The notes below the pieces were generated by a model, which was given only the letters and a program-made list of their open reading frames with translations, did not search any database and was not told where the DNA came from. Both the position numbers and the translations under genes were made by a program. Below are positions 1 to 5,034 of a DNA stretch of 5,034 nt, piece by piece (within the stretch, counting starts at the first letter, position 1; every line of letters begins with the position of its first letter). Source of the DNA: Gemmatimonadota bacterium (lineage in GTDB: Bacteria; Gemmatimonadota; Gemmatimonadetes; Gemmatimonadales; Gemmatimonadaceae); the NCBI GenBank assembly GCA_003222065.1, contig QHUV01000188.1:1-5034 (forward strand), given 5' to 3'.

Positions 1-246
1 ATCGCGCCGCGGCACGCCTAACGACTCGAGCGCCACGCCGCGCGCGTAGAGCATCCGCAATATGTAATGGTCGGGTGCGACAATCAGCGCCGTCGGATTG
101 TCGAAGGGCTCGTTCATCGCCAGCAACTGTGGATCGACGTGCCCGTGCGGCGACACGATCGGCAATCGGCGCGTCCCTTCATAGAGGTCACGCGCCACGC
201 GGCGCACCTGCGGATCGGCATCGAAGCAGCGATCGGGATGGATCAC
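1..246 (-). CDS. uxaC: Uronate (glucuronate) isomerase UxaC, N-terminal part; runs off the left edge
   Basis: Seen: an open frame of 82 codons continues past position 1. Its start reads MIHPDRCFDADPQVRRVA, followed by SPHGHVDP at residues 32-39, NEPF at 45-48 and PDHYILRMLY at 58-67. These match the N-terminus of the glucuronate isomerase family (metal-dependent amidohydrolase superfamily), in which the HxH pair (H34 and H36 here) belongs to the metal-site region. Known role: cytoplasmic isomerisation of D-glucuronate to D-fructuronate, and of galacturonate to tagaturonate, the first step of the Ashwell pathway. The GTG start at 246-244 overlaps the transporter's TGA as GTGA. No ATG lies nearby in frame and no strong Shine-Dalgarno sequence is visible, so translational coupling is likely. 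Full-length relatives are several hundred residues, so only about a fifth of the protein is here. Family assignment is firm; preference for glucuronate over galacturonate is inferred from the neighbouring uxuA. Confidence 0.9.
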   Translation of the reverse strand, partial: MIHPDRCFDADPQVRRVARDLYEGTRRLPIVSPHGHVDPQLLAMNEPFDNPTALIVAPDHYILRMLYARGVALESLGVPRRD

Positions 247-1523
247 GCGGCTTGCTCGACCATCTTGTTAGGCGCGGCCGTCACCGGTTCCAACCTCGGC
301 GCGAGCAGATGGATGATCGCCCAGGCGACAAGATACGCCGAGCCGCAGTAGACGAAGATCGGGGAGTAATTCCCACCATTGGCGTCGAGAATTCGCCCCA
401 CGGCGCGCTGGAAGAGGACGCCACCCATCGCGCCGGCGAATGCCCCAATGCCGACCACCGAGCCGACAGCCTAGCGTGGAAACATGTCGCTCGCGAGCGT
501 GTAGACGTTCGCCGACCACGCCTGATGTGCCGCGGCGGCGACGGCGACAATGCCGATCGCGAGCCACATGCCTTGCGCGAGCGGCGCCAGCGCCGTCGGC
601 AAGATAATGAGGGCCATCGCCAGCATCGCCGTTTTGCGCGCTCGGTTCACCGACCAACCGCGGGCGATCAACCAGCTCGAGAGCCAGCCGCCGCCGATCG
701 AGCCCAGGTCGGCCGTGAGATACACGGCGATGAGTGGCAGCGTGAGGCCCGAGAGTTTGACGTTGTATCTCGCGTCGAGAAACTTGGGGAGCCAGTACAG
801 ATAGAACCACCACACCGGATCGGCGAGCAACTTGCCGACGGCGAACGCCCACGTCTGACGATAGCCAAGGAATGCCGTCCACGATTCCGACGGCAACGGC
901 TTCTCCGGTGGATCGCTGGCGATGAGCGTCCGCTCATCGCGCGATACTCTCGGATGCGATTCGGGCATTCCGTACAGCGGAACCCAGAGCGCCAGCCACA
1001 CCAGGCCCAATGCGCCGGCGACGACAAACGCCGATTGCCATCCCCAGCGCTGCGCCAGCGGGATCACGATGAGCGGTGCAGCGATCGCTCCGGTGTTGGT
1101 GCCGGCGTTGAACAGCCCTGCCGCGAGGGCGCGCTGGCGCCTGGGAAACCACTCGGCAACGCTCTTGATCGCGCCGGGGAAGATGGCCGACTCGCTGACG
1201 CCGAGCGCCGCGCGCGCGAGCGAGAAGCCGGTTGCGCTGCGGGCGAGCGCGTGCGCCATCGCCGCCAGTGACCAGGCCACGACCGCGCCGCCGAGTCCGC
1301 GCTTGACGCCGATACGGTCGAGGAGACGGCCAGCAGCGAGAAAGCCTAACGCGTACGCGAGACTGAACCAGGAGACGACGTCGCCGTATGCCGTCTCGCT
1401 CCAGTGCAACTCGCGGCCCAATGTGGGCGCGAGAATGCCGAGGACCTGTCGGTCCACGTAGTTGATGGTCGTCGCCATGAACAACAGGGCAACGATCGTC
1501 CAGCGGTAGCCGATTCGTCTCAC
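243..1523 (-). pseudogene. ExuT-like MFS hexuronate transporter, interrupted by an in-frame TAG
   Basis: Seen: a hydrophobic 12-helix-type protein, 426 codons if the internal stop is ignored. Helix 1 leads into INYVDRQVLGILAP (residues 20-33). MFS motif A is GRLLDRIGVKRG (65-76). AEWFPRRQRA (123-132) and ADPVWWFYLYWLPKFL (235-250) follow; these are typical of the anion:cation symporter family that includes ExuT and galactonate carriers. Codon 351 (473-471) is TAG, directly after ASDMFPR. The same frame then continues with AVGSVVGIGAFAGAMGG and a last helix to a TGA at 243-245. Relatives run through this point, so the stop replaces one sense codon and removes predicted helices 11-12. A GTG at 1523 overlaps the uxuA stop as GTGA and is preferred to another in-frame GTG at 1547, which would overlap uxuA by 28 nt. 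Role inferred: proton-coupled uptake of glucuronate or a related sugar acid across the inner membrane. It may be a fresh pseudogene, a sequence error or a read-through gene; no other lesion is visible. Confidence 0.85.
471..473 (-). other. In-frame amber (TAG) codon inside the transporter gene
   Basis: On the minus strand the context is CCA CGC TAG GCT GTC, within the conserved stretch DMFPR-stop-AVGSVVGIG. Relatives usually carry Arg, Lys or Gln here, so a single change from CAG or AAG would make the stop. All four complete or reconstructed leftward genes end in TGA, so nothing else in the window suggests TAG recoding. A GTG five codons later (458) could in principle restart translation of a 71-residue two-helix tail. 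Confidence 0.9.
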
Positions 1524-2563
1524 CGCGCCGTCTGGAGCCCTTCCCACAGCCCCAGCAGGTAGGTGGCGCCGAGCGCGCGGTCGTGCAAGCCGTATCCGGC
1601 GCGCCCTTGTTCTCCCCAGATCATGCGGCCATGATCCGAACGCATCGGACCCGTAAAGCCCCCGTCGCGGAGCGCCGCGAGCACGCCGCGCATGTCGACG
1701 TCGCCGAACGCCGACGGATGCGGCACCTCGTGGAAGCGCCGCTCACCCGTTAGGCGCACGTTGCGGCAGTGCGCGAAATGAATCCGGCCGAGGCTCGAGA
1801 ATCGCCGTGCCATGGCAACGACGTCGTTGTCGGGCCGGCTGCCGAGCGATCCCGTGCAGAACGTGAGGCCGTTGGCCTCGTCATCGACCAGTGACACGAC
1901 GCGCTCGAGCGCCGCGCAGTCGGTAATGATGCGTGGCAGGCCGAAGATCGGCCACGGTGGATCGTCCGGATGGAGCGCCATCATTACGCCTGCTTCCGCG
2001 GCGACAGGCACGACACTGTCGAGGAAGTACGCGAGATGCTCCCACAGCTGCTCGTTGGTGACCCCTCCATAGGCAGCGCGGAGCGACGCGAGCTCGTCGC
2101 TGGTATACGCATGGGCCCATCCCGGAAGGCCCCTACTTCCGGCAGAAAGGTCGATGCGCGCGAGAGCGGCGTCGTCGTAGGCGAGCGTCAACGAGCCATC
2201 GGGGAGGCGCATCTCGAGATCGGTGCGCATCCAGTCGAATACGGGCATGAAGTTGTAACACAGCACCCGCACGCCGGCCGCGCCGATGCCGCGAATGCTC
2301 TCCGCGTAGTTGTCGATCAATCGATCGCGCGTTGGGCGCCCGAGCTTGATGTCTTCGTGCACCGGAATGCTCTCGATTACGGAGAGCGCAAGGCCAGCCT
2401 CGTCGATAGAATTTGCTAATCGCTCTACATGGTCGCGGGGCCACGCGCTGCCTATCGGGAGATCATAGAGCGCGCTGACGATGCCGGTGACGCCGGGAAT
2501 CTGGCGAATCTTGGAGAGCGGAACGGGATCGTCCGCGCCAAACCAGCGAAACGTCAGAAACAT
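1520..2563 (-). CDS. uxuA: D-mannonate dehydratase UxuA
   Basis: Role: cytoplasmic dehydration of D-mannonate to 2-keto-3-deoxy-D-gluconate (EC 4.2.1.8), a metal-dependent TIM-barrel enzyme. Seen: 347 residues, close to the shorter (about 350-residue) form of the family. The N-terminus is MFLTFRWFGADDPVPLSKIR, followed by PGVTGIVSALYDLP (23-36) and VLCYNFMPVFDW (100-111). The metal-site motifs are ALHPDDPPWPIFGLPRI (H198), FCTGSLGSRPDND (C236), RIHFAHCRNV (H262/H265) and MRSDHGRMIWGE (D310, H311). All expected ligands are present and no internal damage is seen. The ATG at 2563 lies 3 nt after the eda stop with no clear Shine-Dalgarno sequence, and the TGA overlaps the transporter's GTG, so the gene is probably coupled on both sides. 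UxuA specifically points to the glucuronate branch, because the galacturonate branch uses altronate dehydratase (UxaA). Identification is confident from full-length motif agreement. Confidence 0.96.
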   Translation of the reverse strand: MFLTFRWFGADDPVPLSKIRQIPGVTGIVSALYDLPIGSAWPRDHVERLANSIDEAGLALSVIESIPVHEDIKLGRPTRDRLIDNYAESIRGIGAAGVRVLCYNFMPVFDWMRTDLEMRLPDGSLTLAYDDAALARIDLSAGSRGLPGWAHAYTSDELASLRAAYGGVTNEQLWEHLAYFLDSVVPVAAEAGVMMALHPDDPPWPIFGLPRIITDCAALERVVSLVDDEANGLTFCTGSLGSRPDNDVVAMARRFSSLGRIHFAHCRNVRLTGERRFHEVPHPSAFGDVDMRGVLAALRDGGFTGPMRSDHGRMIWGEQGRAGYGLHDRALGATYLLGLWEGLQTAR

Positions 2564-2566
2564 GCG

Positions 2567-3238
2567 TCACACAGTGCGGCGGGCATGCGCGACCGCGGTG
2601 ACGAATCGCTCGGCGCGCGCGGCGATCGACTGGTAATTGCCCGACGCGAGCACTTCGCGCGGCACGAGCTCCGAGCCGACGCCGACGGCCGTCGCGCCGG
2701 CGCGGATGAAATCCGCGACGTTGTTCAAATCCACGCCACCGGTCGGGATGAGAGGGAGATCTGGGAAGGGCCCGCGCAGCGCCCGAATGTAGGATGCGCC
2801 GCCTAACGACTTGACCGGGAAGACCTTGATGAGATCGGCACCGGCCCGTGTCGCGGCGAGGATCTCGGTCGGCGTGAGCGCGCCGGAGATGACGGGCACA
2901 CCGGCCGCCTTCGCGGCCTCGATGACGTCCGGAACGACACCGGGCGAGACGATGAACTCGGCGCCGGCGAGGATGGCACGGCGCGCACCGTCGGCATCGA
3001 TCACCGTTCCCGCGCCGATCAGAATGCGCTCGGCACCAGTCCGCTGCGCGAGCTTGGCGATGACGTCGATCGCATTTGGGACTGTGAGCGTGATCTCGGC
3101 GATCGGCAGTCCGGCCTCGATGAGTACTTCAGTAACGCGGATGGCAACCTCGGCGCTGTCGGAGCGCACGACGGGTATGACGCCGACCTGGCGGAGGATG
3201 GCGAGCGTCTCAACGGCTGGTCGTGCCAAGACTGTCAT
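2567..3238 (-). CDS. eda: KDPG aldolase Eda (2-dehydro-3-deoxy-phosphogluconate aldolase)
   Basis: Role: cleaves 2-keto-3-deoxy-6-phosphogluconate to pyruvate and glyceraldehyde-3-phosphate (class I aldolase, EC 4.1.2.14), feeding central metabolism. Seen: 223 residues, slightly longer than the E. coli enzyme. Motifs in order: GVIPVVRSD (19-27), AEITLTVPNAI (47-57, with E48 as the likely general base), GAGTV (75-79), EFIVSPG (94-100), TPTEI (122-126), LIKVFPVKSLGG (136-147, with K138 as the Schiff-base lysine) and IPTGGV (164-169). The frame is open upstream to 3367, but that extension is antisense-like Arg/Pro-rich sequence lying inside kdgK. The ATG at 3238 is chosen because it forms an ATGA overlap with the kdgK stop and has a GGTGG just upstream that can serve as a ribosome-binding site. 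The position matching E. coli Arg49 is Thr here, so action on phosphogalactonate-type substrates is not excluded. Confidence 0.94.
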   Translation of the reverse strand: MTVLARPAVETLAILRQVGVIPVVRSDSAEVAIRVTEVLIEAGLPIAEITLTVPNAIDVIAKLAQRTGAERILIGAGTVIDADGARRAILAGAEFIVSPGVVPDVIEAAKAAGVPVISGALTPTEILAATRAGADLIKVFPVKSLGGASYIRALRGPFPDLPLIPTGGVDLNNVADFIRAGATAVGVGSELVPREVLASGNYQSIAARAERFVTAVAHARRTV

Positions 3239-4218
3239 CGGCCCACCAAGGTCGTTCCGCGCTCGCACGTCTGGAGGACGTCTTCCAGGCTGGCACGCGA
3301 GAAGTCGCCGGGGGTGCCGTGCTTGAGCGCCGCCAGCGCGGCGCCATAGCGCGACGCCGTTTCCCACGATTCACCATGCAATCGCGCGTAGATCAAACCG
3401 GCCGAAAACGCGTCTCCGGCGCCGATGGGCTCGATGACCTCGCACTCGATGCCCGGCGAGGAGTGCACCTGTCCGTCCGCCACGACGAGGGCGCTCCAAG
3501 TTGCCGCGCGCGTCCGCATGCTGTCGCGTAGCGTGATTGCCACGGCTGGAATCCGGTAATGGTCCTGGATATCGCGCGCCAGCTGCTCGGCCGTGTCGCC
3601 CGACGCCTCGAAGACGAGTCGCGCCGCATCCTCGCTGGTGATGAAGACGTCCGCGAAACGCAAGAGCGGCTCCTGCGCGGCGCGTGCACGCTCGGGCCTC
3701 CAGAGCTGCGCCCGAAAGTTGAGATCGTAGCTGATCGTGAGCGAGGCGTACTTCGCCGCGCGAAGCGCCTCGATGAGCGTCGCGGCGACCGCTTCACTGA
3801 GCGCGGGAGTGATGCCGCTCACGTGGAACCATTTCGCACCGCGCAGCACACGCGCCCAGTTCACCATCCCGCGCTGAATGCGTGACATCGCGGAACCGGA
3901 GCGATCGTAGGTCACGTTCGTCGTTCCTGGCTCCGCGCCGACCTCGACAAAATAGATGCTGGCTCGACCGTCAGGCGCCCACTCGACGCACGACACATCG
4001 ACACCTTCGGTTTGCGCTCGGTCAGCGATCAACCGCCCAATTGCATTCTCCGGCAGACGCGACACCCAACGCGTCTCGAGCCCGAGCTTTGCCGCGGCGA
4101 CGGCGACGTTGAGCTCCGCGCCTCCAACGTAGGCGTCGAAGCTCTTCGCTTGCGCGAGCTTCTGCGAACCGGGCGGCGTGAGACGCAACATCGCCTCGCC
4201 GAAAGTCACGAGATCCAT
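3235..4218 (-). CDS. kdgK: 2-keto-3-deoxygluconate kinase KdgK (PfkB/ribokinase family)
   Basis: Role: ATP-dependent phosphorylation of KDG to KDPG (EC 2.7.1.45), linking UxuA to Eda. Seen: 327 residues, usual for the family. MDLVTFGEAMLRLTPPG starts the fold. VGGAELNVAVAAAKLG (31-46) is the N-terminal PfkB signature region. SIYF (87-90, Y89), NVTYDR (101-106, Y104 and R106) and YDLNFRAQLW (164-173, D165, N167, R169) match positions known to contact substrate in the Thermus KDG kinase. EPIGAGDAFSAGL (263-275) is the second PfkB signature, with catalytic base D269. The ATG at 4218 aligns best with the family N-terminus; a TTG two codons upstream (4224) is possible and no convincing Shine-Dalgarno sequence decides between them. 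It is the first gene of the leftward operon, and its TGA overlaps the eda start. Other PfkB sugar kinases are less likely given these motifs and the neighbours. Confidence 0.93.
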   Translation of the reverse strand: MDLVTFGEAMLRLTPPGSQKLAQAKSFDAYVGGAELNVAVAAAKLGLETRWVSRLPENAIGRLIADRAQTEGVDVSCVEWAPDGRASIYFVEVGAEPGTTNVTYDRSGSAMSRIQRGMVNWARVLRGAKWFHVSGITPALSEAVAATLIEALRAAKYASLTISYDLNFRAQLWRPERARAAQEPLLRFADVFITSEDAARLVFEASGDTAEQLARDIQDHYRIPAVAITLRDSMRTRAATWSALVVADGQVHSSPGIECEVIEPIGAGDAFSAGLIYARLHGESWETASRYGAALAALKHGTPGDFSRASLEDVLQTCERGTTLVGR

Positions 4219-4261
4219 GCTCAATGCTACCGCACGCGGCTCCGCCTGACCATAATTGCGC
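4219..4261. promoter_or_regulatory. Compact divergent intergenic region between kdgK and the SDR gene
   Basis: These 43 bp must hold the start signals for at least one of the two divergent units, or lie inside a longer transcript. Rightward, CATAAT at 4251-4256 resembles a -10 box and would place transcription start at about the GTG of the SDR gene. No good -35 sequence is seen at the expected distance. Leftward, TATGGT (4253-4248, minus strand) is a weaker -10-like match that would give a kdgK leader of roughly 20 nt. The assignment is by eye and rests on single hexamers in a relatively A+T-rich island. Confidence 0.35.
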
Positions 4262-4265
4262 GTGC
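4232..4265. repeat. 7-bp inverted repeat flanking the putative promoter
   Basis: GCACGCG at 4232-4238 is exactly mirrored by CGCGTGC at 4259-4265, with 20 bp between the arms. The CATAAT element lies within the spacer. The arrangement could be a pair of operator half-sites for a regulator of the divergent genes, but a G+C-rich 7-mer pair can arise by chance. No match to the known UxuR/ExuR or KdgR operator patterns was recognised. Confidence 0.25.
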
Positions 4266-5034
4266 CTTACCCCGGACTCGACCTTAGCGGACGGACGGCC
4301 CTCGTCATTGGCGCGACGTCGGGGATCGGCCTCGCCATCGCCCGCGGCCTTGCGCAGGCGGGCGCGGACGTCGTCGCGACGGGCCGGAGGCAGGAGCTCG
4401 TGGACGACGCTGCCGCCGAGATCGAGGGCCTCGGTCGACGCAGCCTGCGCGTGACGAGCGACGTCACGCAGCCGGCGTCGCTGCAAGCATTGCGCGACGC
4501 TGTCGTCAGATCGTTAGGTGCCGTCGACATTCTTGTGAACGCCGCGGGAATAACGACGCGCTCGCCGACGCTCGACATGGACGAGACGCGCTGGGCCGAG
4601 ATCCTCGACACGAACTTCACCGGGACGCTCCGCGCCTGCCGGATCTTCGGTCGTGACATGGTGCAGCGCGGCTACGGCCGGATCGTCAACATCGGATCGC
4701 TGACGTCGGTTGTGGCCTTGTACGAAGTCGCGGCGTACGCGGCGAGCAAGGCAGCGGTCGCGTCGCTCACGAAGTCGTTGGCGATCGAGTGGGCGCGCGC
4801 GGGCGTGTGCGTCAACGCGATTCTGCCTGGCGTCTTCAGAACGGCGCTCAATGCGGGGCTGCTCGATGGTACGCCGCGCGGACACGAGCTGCTCATGCGA
4901 ACGCCGATGGGCCGGTTCGGGAACGTCGAGGATCTCGTCGGCGCGGCGGTGTTCCTCGCCTCGGAGTCGGCGCGATTCGTGACCGGACAACTGCTGGCGG
5001 TGGATGGCGGGTTCCTGGCGAGCGGGGTGAATCA
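4262..5034 (+). CDS. SDR-family NAD(P)-dependent oxidoreductase; candidate fructuronate reductase or KduD-like; 3' end cut by window edge
   Basis: Seen: 257 whole codons plus two bases, open to the right edge. The Rossmann glycine motif is IGATSGIG (16-23), with Ile where the first Thr is usual. ATGRR (39-43) at the end of strand 2 suggests NADP(H). NAAG is at 93-96, and the catalytic residues are N119, S146, Y159 and K163 (YAASK). LPGVFRT (188-194) and VDGGFLASGVNQ close the protein. Classical SDRs of this kind are about 250-260 residues, so the gene is nearly complete. There is an in-frame TAA at 4253-4255. The only starts near the N-terminus are GTG at 4262 and TTG at 4256, and the next in-frame ATG is at residue 106. 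No Shine-Dalgarno sequence is visible. Substrate cannot be read from sequence. Next to a glucuronate operon lacking uxuB, candidates are D-mannonate oxidoreductase (SDR forms of UxuB exist in Firmicutes), KDG 5-dehydrogenase (KduD) and gluconate 5-dehydrogenase. Confidence 0.9.
   Translation, partial: MPYPGLDLSGRTALVIGATSGIGLAIARGLAQAGADVVATGRRQELVDDAAAEIEGLGRRSLRVTSDVTQPASLQALRDAVVRSLGAVDILVNAAGITTRSPTLDMDETRWAEILDTNFTGTLRACRIFGRDMVQRGYGRIVNIGSLTSVVALYEVAAYAASKAAVASLTKSLAIEWARAGVCVNAILPGVFRTALNAGLLDGTPRGHELLMRTPMGRFGNVEDLVGAAVFLASESARFVTGQLLAVDGGFLASGVN

Noticed and set aside
471..473. TAG as evidence for a recoded genetic code (for example pyrrolysine or amber reassignment)
   Set aside because: It is a single occurrence, no neighbouring gene carries another internal TAG, and the protein family has no known unusual residue at this place.
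75..1271. 398-codon open frame on the plus strand, antisense to the transporter and uxaC
   Set aside because: The translation is Arg/Asp/Ala-rich with no recognisable fold, as expected from the complement of GC-rich coding sequence. The opposite strand carries clear UxaC and MFS motifs.
1524..1547. Longer N-terminus for the transporter starting at a GTG at 1547
   Set aside because: It would overlap uxuA by 28 nt and adds a non-conserved MGRAPDGA. The GTG at 1523 gives the GTGA overlap seen again at the next junction.
2429..2806. 125-codon plus-strand frame across the uxuA/eda junction
   Set aside because: It is antisense to two well-supported genes, with no domain, ribosome-binding site or promoter of its own.
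3239..3367. 43-residue N-terminal extension of the KDPG aldolase
   Set aside because: It lies wholly inside kdgK, is Arg/Pro-rich and has no family similarity. The ATG at 3238 has an ATGA overlap and a GGTGG upstream.
4022..4486. 154-codon minus-strand frame, and other minus-strand frames opposite the SDR gene (to about 4990)
   Set aside because: These are low-complexity Arg/Ala-rich shadows crossing both kdgK and the SDR gene, which have strong motifs in their own frames.
1..5034. A hidden novel defence, mobile or RNA-based system
   Set aside because: The window is almost fully covered by recognisable uronate-catabolism genes. No repeat array, tRNA, transposase or structured intergenic region was seen, and the only gap is 43 bp.

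Overview
This window is G+C-rich DNA (about two thirds G+C by eye) from a bacterium with tightly packed, overlapping genes. It holds a hexuronate (D-glucuronate) catabolic cluster. I cannot name the organism. The codon use, GTG starts and gene types resemble soil phyla such as Gemmatimonadota or Acidobacteriota, but that is an impression and not evidence.

Layout: five genes read leftward (minus strand) from about 4218 to beyond the left edge, in the order kdgK, eda, uxuA, an ExuT-like MFS transporter, and uxaC (partial). The junctions are extremely tight: kdgK/eda overlap by ATGA, eda/uxuA are 3 nt apart, uxuA/transporter overlap by GTGA, and transporter/uxaC overlap by GTGA. This is one translationally coupled operon. 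On the other side of a 43-bp divergent gap, a short-chain dehydrogenase/reductase (SDR) reads rightward from a GTG start at 4262. It runs off the right edge with at most a residue or so of coding sequence missing.

Together the genes describe the isomerase (Ashwell) route: hexuronate import by the MFS carrier; glucuronate to fructuronate by UxaC; mannonate to 2-keto-3-deoxygluconate (KDG) by UxuA; KDG to KDPG by KdgK; and KDPG to pyruvate plus glyceraldehyde-3-phosphate by Eda. The one missing step is fructuronate to mannonate (UxuB). The divergent SDR is a plausible but unproven candidate for it.

The main anomaly is an in-frame amber codon (TAG, 471-473) in the transporter gene. The reading frame and family similarity continue without damage on both sides, so the last two predicted membrane helices are cut off unless the stop is read through or is a sequence error. 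A second pattern is a recurring word, GTTAGGC/GCCTAAC, scattered through the genes on both strands. It accounts for most of the rare TTA leucine codons here. I found no tRNA, rRNA, CRISPR array, insertion sequence or terminator, and no novel defence or mobile system. The window looks like a metabolic operon with a few oddities.
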